In this document: positions 52,911 through 62,132 of the stretch, one piece after another
How positions within the stretch are numbered: the first letter of the stretch is position 1
Layout of the letters: every line of letters begins with the position of its first letter
DNA from: Dyadobacter psychrotolerans
GTDB lineage: Bacteria; Bacteroidota; Bacteroidia; Cytophagales; Spirosomataceae
Direction of reading: 5' to 3'
Length of the DNA stretch: 64,000 bases
NCBI RefSeq assembly: GCF_004349265.1
Contig: NZ_SMFL01000004.1
Coordinates: 281,150 to 345,149, forward strand
Notes under the pieces: model-generated
Databases searched by the model: none
The model's input: the letters and a program-made list of their open reading frames with translations, nothing else
Told to the model about the DNA's origin: nothing
Translations under genes and position numbers: made by a program

Positions 52911-53819
52911 ATGATATCTGTAATCATATGTTCGGCGAGTCCGGATGATCTGCTTTTAGTAAAAACAAATATTGAACAAACGATTGGTGTACCCTACGAA
53001 ATTCTGGCTTTTGATAATGGTGATGCACAGAAAGGTATTTGTGAGATTTATAATGAAGGTACCCGGGCAGCTCAATATGGCATTCTCTGTTTCATGCATG
53101 AGGATATTGAAATGGTCAGTCAGCGGTGGGGAGAGAAGGTTATTGAAATATTTGAAAAAAATACAGAATTTGGCCTGGTTGGACTTGCCGGTGGAGGATA
53201 TAAGTCAGTTGTGCCATCCAGTTGGTATAATGCGGACCTGGAAGTGAACGGCGAGTTCTATTGCTCTTTGATACAAGGATTTAAATATTCAGGACGTGAG
53301 GAATTTTATGATTACAGAAACCCTAAAAATGAAAATCTATCACGGGTAGCCTGCATTGACGGCTGCTGGATGTGCACCCGAAAAACGATCGCTGAGAAAT
53401 ATCCCTTTGATGCACAGTTGCTCCGCCATTTTCATGGTTATGATCTGGATTTTTCTCTTTCTGTAAATCAGCAGTATCAGGTTGGAGTTAGCTATGAGAT
53501 TCTTTTGAAGCATTTTTCAGAAGGTAATTTTAGTGAAGCATGGCTGGAAGATACACTTAAAGTCCATAAAAAGTGGAGTCACCTGCTTCCGGTTAATACC
53601 GATAATTTGGAGGAGAAAACACTGAAAAGGTATGAAAGGAGGGCATTTAAAGCATTTTTCAATAGAATGCTCGATTCAGGAATGTCTTACAAGCGGCTCA
53701 GAAAGATTATCTGGGACAGCAGAAAATCGCGAATTTTTCCACTTCGTATTTTAATCAAAATATATCTGGATTTGCAAAAAGTCCGTAAGAAGAGAAGACG
53801 GGAAGGTAAAGCCTATTGA
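52911..53819 (+). CDS. Glycosyltransferase (GT2-like fold)
   Basis: The 302-residue protein begins MISVIICSASPDDLLLVKTN, a GT-A nucleotide-binding start, with NEGTRAAQYGILCFMHEDIEM holding the acidic motif and ACIDGCWMCTRKTI, FHGYDLDFSL further on. It resembles the transferase-like family often found with surface polysaccharide genes. It overlaps the DUF5672 gene end by 7 bp. Confidence 0.8.
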   Translation: MISVIICSASPDDLLLVKTNIEQTIGVPYEILAFDNGDAQKGICEIYNEGTRAAQYGILCFMHEDIEMVSQRWGEKVIEIFEKNTEFGLVGLAGGGYKSVVPSSWYNADLEVNGEFYCSLIQGFKYSGREEFYDYRNPKNENLSRVACIDGCWMCTRKTIAEKYPFDAQLLRHFHGYDLDFSLSVNQQYQVGVSYEILLKHFSEGNFSEAWLEDTLKVHKKWSHLLPVNTDNLEEKTLKRYERRAFKAFFNRMLDSGMSYKRLRKIIWDSRKSRIFPLRILIKIYLDLQKVRKKRRREGKAY

Positions 53820-54637
53820 GCGTTTGCAGCAATGTCGTAGCCTAATTCTTTGAAGTATGGAGTCCAGAACTTTACATGCTGGTCCCACGCATGGCATCCA
53901 AAAGGAAGCTGATTGCTATTGTGCATCATGGATTGTTTGAGGCGATTTTCAAACGAGAATCGCAGTGCAGTTTTGTACAGCGGAATTTTGAGCCTACGCC
54001 ATTTCCGGTTTGCTTCTATGCTCCAGAACACATCTTCATGAAATTGATGCTCCTCTCTTTTGTGATACTGATTTATTTGTGGCGCTAGCTTGATCGAAAG
54101 ATCGTAAAGTCTTTTGACGCGGCGTAAGGAAAAACCGCCATTACCAACCATGTTGTCAAACTGCCGGTCGCTGGGAATGTCATTTTCGAGCGTATTAACA
54201 AAAATGTGATAACGTGTATTGAGCCGGGTTTTCCACTCTTTTACGAAATCAGGATTTGCAAGACGTTTCAGCCAGGGAGCACCTATGTAGTCAAAACCTT
54301 TGGAACACCACTGTAAAAGCTCATCCCTGAAAACAAATGCATCCAACTGATGAATAAGGATAAATTCATAATCCAAAAACCTATCATAAAAGTCCGGCGA
54401 CAGCATCAGTTTATTATAACCCTGGATACCGTCAAAATACGAATCCTCAAAACATTCAACTCCGGTAAGCTGATGATTGCCCTGTATTTTGGTTAAATCC
54501 AGAGATTCAGGTTTAATGGCGAAAACCGGATGTGCCGAAAGCACTTTCAAACATTGTGTGAGCGAGATTTCTTCAAAACGGGTAAGCTCCGGTTTGTAAA
54601 AGGGAATCACAACCGCGACCTGTTTTTTACTTGTCAT
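53813..54637 (-). CDS. DUF5672 family protein (glycosyltransferase-associated)
   Basis: The 274-residue protein starts VAVVIPFYKPELTRFEEISLTQ and has YNKLMLSPDFYDRFLDYEFILIHQLDAFVFRDEL, IGAPWL and VGNGGFSLRRV, the pattern of DUF5672, which is close to GT-A transferases (VGNGGFSLR resembles a donor or acceptor-site loop). It belongs with the minus-strand surface-glycan genes. Confidence 0.8.
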   Translation of the reverse strand: MTSKKQVAVVIPFYKPELTRFEEISLTQCLKVLSAHPVFAIKPESLDLTKIQGNHQLTGVECFEDSYFDGIQGYNKLMLSPDFYDRFLDYEFILIHQLDAFVFRDELLQWCSKGFDYIGAPWLKRLANPDFVKEWKTRLNTRYHIFVNTLENDIPSDRQFDNMVGNGGFSLRRVKRLYDLSIKLAPQINQYHKREEHQFHEDVFWSIEANRKWRRLKIPLYKTALRFSFENRLKQSMMHNSNQLPFGCHAWDQHVKFWTPYFKELGYDIAANAQ

Positions 54638-54654
54638 AAAATAAAACGCAGTTG

Positions 54655-55599
54655 TTATTTTTTATCAAGCATTTCGACAATTGATTCAAGATGTTCCTGA
54701 AAGAAAAAATCATAACCGTTTTCTCCTTCGGGCACCACGTTGATTACTTCAAATGACGTTTCCAGAATACGCGGGACTTTTAATGATTCGGCAATGGAAA
54801 AAGGAAACGACTGGTTGCCTATAAAGAATTTAGCTCCGGCAATAATCTGAGCCATTTCCAGGAAATTGTCCACCTGCACCCACTTTATGTGCGGAATCGT
54901 TTTTTTGATGTCTTTATACTCAGACTCAACGCCGATGAATACGATATTTTTGTAGTTGTTCAAAAACTTATAGTTGACCGTAAAATTGCGGTAACGTTCA
55001 CTTCTCGCCATTACGATCGTGCCTGCATATTCTTTATTGGGTTCTACCGTCAGCCACGGAGTATACAATACAGGGTTCACGCCGGTTAGATAACTGCACC
55101 AGCGGGCAATATTGCCTTTGTCGAGCGGCACTCCGCCGGCCCGGAAATAATCGAGGTCAATGTCAACAGTCTGATCTGTAAGAATTTCACAGACATCAAT
55201 GTAGTGCTGTGGACGTAGCAGGGCAATGAGCATTTCTGCCATTTTCTCGTTAAGCATTACATTTCCAAGTGGATGTGTGTGATAACCTGCCAGTTTTAGG
55301 GGCTGGCCCAACCTGAGATAAAGCTCAACGGGTACATTTGTGAGCGCCTTTATTTGTCTGATGGTAGGAAGCGCATACATTACATCACCCGCATTGCCGC
55401 TATGACACAGACGGATTCTGCCATTTTTTTTGGCATATTCAATGATCTTGCCCGGACTCGTTAATTTTTCTGCATTGGTGATAAAGTTGGCAAATTCAAC
55501 ATGCTTGTGGTTGGCAAGTTCCCACTTGTATTGCTTGTATTTGATCCGGTCTGTGTGTTTCAGCCAAAGCCTTGCTGCCAGATTTTTCTTTTTAAACAT
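54655..55599 (-). CDS. GT9-like (GT-B fold) glycosyltransferase
   Basis: The 314-residue protein has RLCHSGNAGDVMYALPTIRQIKAL near residue 62, as in heptosyltransferase-like GT9 enzymes, and the donor-site region MAQIIAGAKFFIGNQSFPFSIAESLKVPRIL near residue 250. It is shorter and lacks some GT9 motifs, so the acceptor is open. It lies between the MsbA-like and DUF5672 genes on the minus strand. Confidence 0.7.
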   Translation of the reverse strand: MFKKKNLAARLWLKHTDRIKYKQYKWELANHKHVEFANFITNAEKLTSPGKIIEYAKKNGRIRLCHSGNAGDVMYALPTIRQIKALTNVPVELYLRLGQPLKLAGYHTHPLGNVMLNEKMAEMLIALLRPQHYIDVCEILTDQTVDIDLDYFRAGGVPLDKGNIARWCSYLTGVNPVLYTPWLTVEPNKEYAGTIVMARSERYRNFTVNYKFLNNYKNIVFIGVESEYKDIKKTIPHIKWVQVDNFLEMAQIIAGAKFFIGNQSFPFSIAESLKVPRILETSFEVINVVPEGENGYDFFFQEHLESIVEMLDKK

Positions 55600-55631
55600 G
55601 CCTGCTAACGTTTAATTCCTCTAAATTTTTC

Positions 55632-57458
55632 TTACTCATTGAAAGTCTGCATGTCAATCAGTCTTTTGTAAAGGCCATTGTGCTGAATCAGCTCAACATG
55701 CGTTCCCTGCTCGCGAACCTGTCCGTCTTCCAGAACCACAATCATATCTGCTGATTGGATCGTGCTAAGGCGGTGGGCGATAACGAGCGATGTTCTGTTT
55801 TTCATCAGGTTATTCAATGCTTCCTGTACCAGTTTTTCAGATTCGGTATCCAGTGCAGACGTAGCCTCATCCAAAAGCATGATCGGAGGGTTTTTCAATA
55901 CAGCTCTGGCAATACATATACGTTGCTTTTGCCCTCCTGAAAGTTTCATCCCACGGTCGCCAATATTGCTGTCATACCCTTTTTCTGTCTGAAGAATGAA
56001 ATCGTGCGCGTTTGCGATCCGGGCAGCGTGCTCTACCTGCTCATAGGTTGCGTCCGGATTTCCGAAAGCGATGTTGTTAAAGATCGTGTCATTGAACAGC
56101 ATCGATTCCTGGTTGACCATGCCGATAATGGACCAAAGCGATTCCATTTTTATTTTTCTTACATCTTTTCCATCCACGGTCACAGTGCCGCTTTCGGCTT
56201 CGATAAACCGGGGTATCAGATCCATTAAGGTAGACTTTCCTCCGCCTGATGGTCCTACCAATGCAATGGTTTTCCCTTTTGGAATAGTCAAACTGACAGA
56301 CTTTAATACAGGCCTTCCTGGGTAAGAGAATGAAAGGTTTTCCAATTTGATCGATTCATTGAAAGAAGTAACCGCTACCGCGTCTGGTGAATCTGTGATC
56401 AGCGGTTTTTCATCAATAAGGTCAAGGACCCTTTCGCCTGCCGCAAGACCGGCGTGAATGGTGCTGAAAGAATCCGTAAGCGCCTTTGCAGGACGCATTA
56501 CCTGGGAAAACATGGCAATGTAAGCTACAAATTCAGGTCCTGAAAGACTACCCGGTTCGTTGTTAAGGATCAGTGATCCGCCGTAAAGAACAATTGTACA
56601 AACCATCGATACACCTAAAAACTCAGATACCGGAGCACTCATTTGCTGACGGCGGGCCATTTTTCTTCCCAATTCTGAGAATCGTACGTTTTCAGAGTTA
56701 AACTTATCTTTTATTGATTCTGTCGCATTAAAGGACTTTATGATCTTAATTCCGGTCAGTGCTTCGTCCAGATAGCTGATCATTACGCCGAAAAGGTGCT
56801 GGGCGAGTGCAGCCTGCTCTTTTAGTCTCTTGACAATTTTAGAAATTAAAAACGCTGATATCGGAATAACCAGAATAGCGAAGATGGTAAGCTTAAAGGA
56901 AATGGAAAATAGTATCAGAATATAAGCTATTAGCTGCAATGGCTCTTTGAAGACAACCTGCAAAGTCCCCGTCACTGAGAATTGCACCACGCCGACATCA
57001 GAAGAAATTTTGGCAATAATGTCACCTTTCCGCTGATTACTGAAATAACCAACATGCAGGTTCATTACGTTATTAAATACTGTTTTTCTTAGGTTTAATA
57101 AGGTATATATTCTCAGGTTTTCGATGATACGCTGAGAAAAATATTTAAAAATGTTACTAAACAGTACGGAGAGAATAATTACCCCACACACTAATTTTAA
57201 AGCGCCGAAGGCCCCATATTCCAGACGTATTTCCTGAGCATAATAGCTCATGTAGCCCGTGATGTTAGCCCAGCTGGAAGGTTCTTTAACAATTACCGGA
57301 GCCTCATTGCCTCTTATAAAAAGGGTATCCAGAAGAGGGGTTAGAAGGGCTAAATTAAGTGTATTGAAAACTACTCCCAGCAGCGTACAAATGACATAAG
57401 GGATGGCAAATTTTTCAATGGGTCGGGCAAAGGATAATAATCTAAAATAAGTTTTCAT
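55632..57458 (-). CDS. MsbA-like ABC exporter (fused membrane and ATPase domains)
   Basis: The 608-residue protein has about six membrane helices in residues 1-330 and an ATPase domain with the Walker A GPSGGGKST (about 396-404), Q loop, signature LSGGQKQRICIARA and Walker B IMLLDEATSALD, then the H loop in VIAHRLST. It matches lipid A/glycolipid exporters of the MsbA type or related glycan flippases. The location among glycosyltransferase genes favours export of a lipid-linked glycan or LPS. Confidence 0.93.
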   Translation of the reverse strand: MKTYFRLLSFARPIEKFAIPYVICTLLGVVFNTLNLALLTPLLDTLFIRGNEAPVIVKEPSSWANITGYMSYYAQEIRLEYGAFGALKLVCGVIILSVLFSNIFKYFSQRIIENLRIYTLLNLRKTVFNNVMNLHVGYFSNQRKGDIIAKISSDVGVVQFSVTGTLQVVFKEPLQLIAYILILFSISFKLTIFAILVIPISAFLISKIVKRLKEQAALAQHLFGVMISYLDEALTGIKIIKSFNATESIKDKFNSENVRFSELGRKMARRQQMSAPVSEFLGVSMVCTIVLYGGSLILNNEPGSLSGPEFVAYIAMFSQVMRPAKALTDSFSTIHAGLAAGERVLDLIDEKPLITDSPDAVAVTSFNESIKLENLSFSYPGRPVLKSVSLTIPKGKTIALVGPSGGGKSTLMDLIPRFIEAESGTVTVDGKDVRKIKMESLWSIIGMVNQESMLFNDTIFNNIAFGNPDATYEQVEHAARIANAHDFILQTEKGYDSNIGDRGMKLSGGQKQRICIARAVLKNPPIMLLDEATSALDTESEKLVQEALNNLMKNRTSLVIAHRLSTIQSADMIVVLEDGQVREQGTHVELIQHNGLYKRLIDMQTFNE

Positions 57459-57572
57459 TTTTCGAATTAAAGCCCTGAAAAATCGGGCCGTGAATCTCTA
57501 GTAAGGCGCAAAGCGTTTACAAAGATTGTGCATTCCGGGGTGCTAATGATAAAAATCGCAATAAATTTTCTG

Positions 57573-58562
57573 TCAGAGTTTGATTACCTGCTTGTATTTC
57601 AGCATGATGTGAATTTTTTGAATCACGTCGATGATACCAATTTCCGAGTGGTAACGCTTCATTTGACGATTGAATGAGTTTTTCTTCTGACGAAGTCCTT
57701 TGCGGTTTCTAAGGAAATCAACATAAGCTTCAACCTTGTAGAATTGCATGGTAAATATTCCCAGCAAAACATCGCACAAAAGTACCTGTATATGCCAAAG
57801 CAGAAGATCGGTGCCATACAAATGCAGGAAGTGAACATAATATCGGTTCCTGAAATGGATCTTCTTGATGGCTCGTTTATGGTTGTGCATTTTGGTGCTT
57901 GCAGAGACTTCGTGCCGGCAGACCGCATTGTGCTCGTAATAACATTTCCAGCCGAGCCGCCATGCACGGATAGACAGCTCCTGATCTTCGCCGTAGTACG
58001 GATTGAACATTTCATTGAAACCGTTGATTGCTTTCAATTTACGTGTATCCATTAACGCAATGGCTCCGGAGAGATAAAAAGTAGGCGTAAAGCTCTCTCT
58101 GTCACCCAGGTGGAAGAAGTCCCCTGATTTAATTTTACGTCCCATGATTTTTGGAGAGCGTGCAGCCTCCCGGATCAAATCGTCATCCATTCCGATAATT
58201 CTTCCCATCACTCCGAAAGTATCTTCTCTTTCAAAGTATTTATAAAGTTTTTCGAAATAGCCCAGTTCTAGGGTAACGTCGGTATTCAAAAGGAAGATTA
58301 ACTCGTTTTTAGCTTCTTCAATGCCCAGATTACATGTATTTGAAAAACCGGAATTAACCTTTTTTTGAATCAGCGTAATCTGATCACCATATTGTTTTTG
58401 AAGATATGTCACCGAATCATCTGTGGAGGCATCGTCAATGACGATGATCTGAACATCTGTTCCCAGCGTATTTAATATTTTCAGGTTGTGTTCGAAATAT
58501 TTCTCGAACAAATGTTTTCCGTTATAGTTCGGAATCACCACAGAGATGCTTCTCATCAACAT
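57573..58562 (-). CDS. Family 2 glycosyltransferase
   Basis: The 329-residue protein (or 327 from the second Met at 58556) is a GT2: SISVVIPNYNGK at the N-terminus, IVIDDASTDDSVTYLQKQYGD and LIFLLNTDVTLEL with the DXD-like acidic site, and GEDQELSIRAWRLGWKCYY in the acceptor part. It is of the rhamnosyltransferase-like type. It is the first gene of the minus-strand glycan group. Confidence 0.9.
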   Translation of the reverse strand: MLMRSISVVIPNYNGKHLFEKYFEHNLKILNTLGTDVQIIVIDDASTDDSVTYLQKQYGDQITLIQKKVNSGFSNTCNLGIEEAKNELIFLLNTDVTLELGYFEKLYKYFEREDTFGVMGRIIGMDDDLIREAARSPKIMGRKIKSGDFFHLGDRESFTPTFYLSGAIALMDTRKLKAINGFNEMFNPYYGEDQELSIRAWRLGWKCYYEHNAVCRHEVSASTKMHNHKRAIKKIHFRNRYYVHFLHLYGTDLLLWHIQVLLCDVLLGIFTMQFYKVEAYVDFLRNRKGLRQKKNSFNRQMKRYHSEIGIIDVIQKIHIMLKYKQVIKL

Positions 58563-59500
58563 TTACTAGTTAAGTGTAACGTAAAGCGTGTATCCGATAG
58601 TCAGTATACAGTTAAGTTTGAAGTGTTAGCTTGTTCAAATTGTTGTGCAACTTCTGCGCTGCTGTATTATCGTCAGGCCTGGACAAGCAATAATTACACC
58701 AAAACACAATTAACCTATTAGCGAATACGCCGGTTTTAATGGGTCTGTTACAAAACAGCTTATTATTTTTTGAAAAAGGTCCTGAATCAACTTTTAATCC
58801 AGGTATCAGAAAGCGGAATAATCCTAATAAAAACTAAGATACTAGCTGATATTTAAGCTTTAAAAAACGGGTAGGAGAGTAATATTGATAATGACGGTTT
58901 TTATTTTTCATTATTTGGAATTTGTTGATTATGATTGACATACCCTTGTTAAACATTACGGGTAGCGGAGGCCTATGTATCAGCAATAAGTTTCCACATA
59001 CCGAATCTGCATAAGCTCTGTTTGTCACACGAGCTTTTCATTGAGACTTATCTTAGACGGGGAAACTTTAAAAATGGTTGTAAAATGAATCGTAAAAAAC
59101 TGAGTTTTTTTTCAATCTGTAAAAAAATCAATAGAAAACACCTGATTGTCAGGGGGCATTTTTAAGTTTACAAGAGAAACATTTTCGTGCAAAGTGGGTA
59201 AAAATATTCTCAGGTCGTAGTCCAAAAGGCTTAAAGCCTATAAATCTGCTTGCCAAAAAACTTTTAAAACAGATTTTGTTCTCAGCCAGCTGGCAGGTAA
59301 GGTATAGACTTTAGACGTATATATAACTTTTCGGGCTGTGTTTTTTCTGATTCTATAAGGCTTAAATAAATTCCATTGGATGCAATTAACGTTAACTTTT
59401 TACCGGCGTTACTTGTTAGCATGAAATATGGACTTGTTTTTTAAGAAGGCAAGTGGTTTTTTGGAGAAGAAACGATTAATACCTGATAAAACGTCTTAGT
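58563..59500. other. Gene-free region of 938 bp upstream of the DAC-like gene
   Basis: Open frames of up to about 77 codons occur but none has a recognisable start context or protein-like features. A short plus-strand frame at 59085-59165 would encode 26 residues with many lysines, without support. I see no RNA gene and no large inverted repeat. The region is AT-rich, and a small RNA or long leader for the gene at 59501 cannot be excluded. Confidence 0.5.
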
Positions 59501-60685
59501 ATGTTAATGAATACTTTTGAAGATAAAATTCAGCCTGGAGATACTGTACCTGTTACCACTTATAAGGCTGCCCGTGCGGTTGCAGGTGTGGTTGAAAGCC
59601 ACTTCGAAAAACATCATGTTTCTGCGATTAAACACTATGAGCAGGAGGTTGCTCCCCGCCCTAATGCGCAAATTATTGAGGCCATCATTGATACAACCTT
59701 TTGGGCAAGTTTAAGAAGGGAAGAAGGCCGGTCACCAAAGGTTTCGATCGCGTTTTTAGCTCCGGAAAATTCTGAAAGTCCGCTGATCTTCGGCGAGCGG
59801 TTGAAGTTTACAGCCAATGTACTGACTAAACTGGCACCAGCCGTTGAACGGTCAGGGATTCATCTGGGGGTTTGGTTTTATGAAAATGAACTTTATATAT
59901 GGGGCACTACACGTCACATTCCCGGGTTATGCTTTGTACTCGAAGTAATTGAGCCTGGTATGCTGGTGATCAAGCATCGCCGTGTGGACGGTTTTGGCAA
60001 ATTTGTCAACGTGGCAGTACTGAAAGGAGATCAGGTCAAGATTATTAATGAAGAGAGCGGCAAAGTGCGTGATTGTCCTTCACTGATCTCATCGATGATT
60101 GGTTTTACTTCCTCCTCTCTTTGGAATGATTCGCTGAACGTGCTGGTACAACTGTCCGTCTCGATGCGTGATCATGGGCGCGGGGGGATTTTGCTCGTGG
60201 TACCTTCTAAAAGTCAGGACTGGCGCGAATCAATTATTCATCCGATTTCTTACGCAGTGCAACCCGCGTTCTCTGAACTTGCGGAACTACACAAACAACA
60301 CTCAGGTGAGCTTACACCCGTTTTATGGCAGAGCAAGCTGAATTCGGCAGTCAATAATCTGGCGGGTCTTACGGCTGTGGATGGTGCTACGATAATCAAC
60401 GATAAATATGAACTGCTTGCATTTGGAGCAAAGATAGGCAGATCGCCAAATGGCAAACCGGTAGAAGAGATGCTTGTGACTGAGCCAATAATCGGTAATA
60501 GGGGTGTAGTGGTTCATCCAGTTCAAAGCGGAGGAACGCGTCATTTATCAGCAGCGCAGTTTGTGCATGATCAGCATGATGCCATTGCGCTTGTAGCTTC
60601 TCAGGATGGCCGTTTTACTATTTTCTCCTGGTCCGGCTGTGAGAATAAGGTCCAGGCTCACAGGGTGGATGCATTGCTTTTGTAA
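59501..60685 (+). CDS. Orphan protein with diadenylate-cyclase-like (DisA_N) C-terminal domain
   Basis: The 394-residue soluble protein has an N-terminal part of about 270 residues that I do not recognise and a C-terminal domain with the two hallmark patterns of DisA_N: VDGATIINDKYELLAFGAKI (Asp294-Gly295-Ala296) and GGTRHLSAAQF (Arg347-His348). This resembles the DACNV-type sensor domain proposed within the DAC superfamily. The third residue of the RHR motif is Leu, so synthesis of c-di-AMP is uncertain and nucleotide sensing is equally possible. It stands alone, behind a long gene-free region. Confidence 0.7.
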   Translation: MLMNTFEDKIQPGDTVPVTTYKAARAVAGVVESHFEKHHVSAIKHYEQEVAPRPNAQIIEAIIDTTFWASLRREEGRSPKVSIAFLAPENSESPLIFGERLKFTANVLTKLAPAVERSGIHLGVWFYENELYIWGTTRHIPGLCFVLEVIEPGMLVIKHRRVDGFGKFVNVAVLKGDQVKIINEESGKVRDCPSLISSMIGFTSSSLWNDSLNVLVQLSVSMRDHGRGGILLVVPSKSQDWRESIIHPISYAVQPAFSELAELHKQHSGELTPVLWQSKLNSAVNNLAGLTAVDGATIINDKYELLAFGAKIGRSPNGKPVEEMLVTEPIIGNRGVVVHPVQSGGTRHLSAAQFVHDQHDAIALVASQDGRFTIFSWSGCENKVQAHRVDALLL

Positions 60686-60692
60686 TTCAAAA

Positions 60693-60715
60693 ATTTAAAG
60701 TAATTAACTTTAAAT
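60693..60715. terminator. AT-rich hairpin between convergent genes
   Basis: ATTTAAAGT (60693-60701) pairs perfectly with ACTTTAAAT (60707-60715), 5-nt loop. It lies between the DAC-like and DNA polymerase IV genes. It has low stability and no T run, so its role in termination is weakly supported. Confidence 0.4.
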
Positions 60716-60760
60716 AGCCAATTTTCATTTTACCTGGCAACTTTGAAGCTGAATTAATTT

Positions 60761-61870
60761 TTAATATTCATCAAACAACCGCAACTGTTCCGGATCGCCA
60801 TATCTTCTGGATCTGATTTCTGATTCTCCAAAGTTGGAGAGTGAAATTCCCAGCAGTCTTACCGTTTTTTCTTCAAGATCTACTTTGCCAAGAAGTTGTT
60901 TGGCGGTGTCTGTGATGGTCTCTAAATCAGAGACAGGATTTGAGAAAGAATGGTTTCTGGTTATCTGTGTGAAATCACTATATTTTATCTTCAGAGTTAC
61001 GGTTCTTCCCGCAAGCTGGCTTTTGTTAAGCCGGTTTACTACAGTGATGCCAATCCTGTCGAGCTCTTTATGCATTTCTTCTATTGTATCCAGATCATAC
61101 ATGAACGTATCTTCAGCTCCAAGTGATTTGGTTTCCCTGTGCGTCTGAACTTCCCGCTCGTCTATCCCACGAACAATTTTGTAGTAAAAATAACCTGTTT
61201 TCCCAAATCGTTTTACAAGTTCATCCTCTGTCAACTTCTTCAGGTCAGCTCCGGTAAACAGGTTCATGCTCTTCATTTTATCAGCAGTTACCTTTCCAAC
61301 ACCAAAGAATTTTTCGACTGGAAGGTTATTGATAAACTTCTCTATTTTAGATGGACCAATAAATGTGAGTCCATCTGGCTTATTAATGTCAGAAGCAATT
61401 TTGGCAACAAACTTGTTGGTAGAAACCCCGGCAGAAGCGGTCAGATTTAATTCTGATTTTATCGCCTTCTTTATCTGCTGCGCAATTTCAAGGGCGGAAC
61501 CAATGTTTTGTTTGTCACTGGTTACGTCCAAAAATGCCTCGTCTAATGAAAGCGGCTCTATGATGTCTGTATATCTTTGAAAAATTTCCCGGATGCTTCG
61601 GGACGCAGTTTTGTACGCTTCAAACCTTGGGTATACGAAAATAATATGTGGGCAGAGCTGCATAGCCTTCCTGGATGACATTGCTGAGCGGACTCCGAAC
61701 TTTCTTGCTTCATAACTAGCCGTAGCGACAACGCCGCGTCCCGTAGGGGAGCCTCCCACCGCAATAGGCTTTCCACGGTAGTCAGGATTGTCCCGCTGCT
61801 CGACGGAAGCATAAAAAGCGTCCATATCGATATGGATTATTTTACGTATCACACCAGATGACTTTTCCAT
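60761..61870 (-). CDS. dinB: DNA polymerase IV (Y family)
   Basis: The 369-residue protein has HIDMDAFYASVEQRD (Asp15), PLSLDEAFLDVT (Asp110 and Glu111) as the metal-binding catalytic set and YEARKFGVRSAM, then the helix-hairpin-helix and little-finger domains. It performs error-prone translesion synthesis. The C-terminal end lacks a clear beta-clamp motif except RLFDEY. A palindrome lies 61 bp upstream of its start. Confidence 0.95.
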   Translation of the reverse strand: MEKSSGVIRKIIHIDMDAFYASVEQRDNPDYRGKPIAVGGSPTGRGVVATASYEARKFGVRSAMSSRKAMQLCPHIIFVYPRFEAYKTASRSIREIFQRYTDIIEPLSLDEAFLDVTSDKQNIGSALEIAQQIKKAIKSELNLTASAGVSTNKFVAKIASDINKPDGLTFIGPSKIEKFINNLPVEKFFGVGKVTADKMKSMNLFTGADLKKLTEDELVKRFGKTGYFYYKIVRGIDEREVQTHRETKSLGAEDTFMYDLDTIEEMHKELDRIGITVVNRLNKSQLAGRTVTLKIKYSDFTQITRNHSFSNPVSDLETITDTAKQLLGKVDLEEKTVRLLGISLSNFGESEIRSRRYGDPEQLRLFDEY

Positions 61871-61930
61871 AATGCAGACCAGGATTTGTAAGGGTTTTTG
61901 TAGAATCCTTAACTTAAAATGAACCCGTTT

Positions 61931-61951
61931 GGAAGAAATTTAATTCCTTCC
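61931..61951. promoter_or_regulatory. 21-bp imperfect palindrome upstream of dinB
   Basis: GGAAG (61931-61935) pairs with CTTCC (61947-61951) and AATT (61937-61940) with AATT (61942-61945) around a central base; only one pair mismatches. It could be a damage-response repressor site for the polymerase gene, but I know no established LexA site for this group to compare. Confidence 0.35.
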
Positions 61952-62132
61952 TAGACGCTATGGTCGTAAATGCAATTTTAGAAAAATAGCTGATCAATTA
62001 AATTCGAATTAAAACATTTCCCTGCTGCATCATTTAGATCACTTTTTTCGTAAGTATAAAAAAGATTAAAGACTTATTTCAAACGGTATTTCTGAAAGTT
62101 GGCAGGCCATACTGTTTTACCTGACTATTATA

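Noticed and set aside
58834..59028. 64-codon minus-strand open frame
   Set aside because: No protein-like features and no clear start or promoter; left as non-coding.
59085..59165. 26-codon lysine-rich frame in the gene-free region
   Set aside because: Too short, no start context and no sign of selection visible from a single sequence.
59501..60685. Calling the gene a confirmed c-di-AMP synthase
   Set aside because: The second motif is altered and no activity can be inferred by eye; only a DAC-like domain is claimed.
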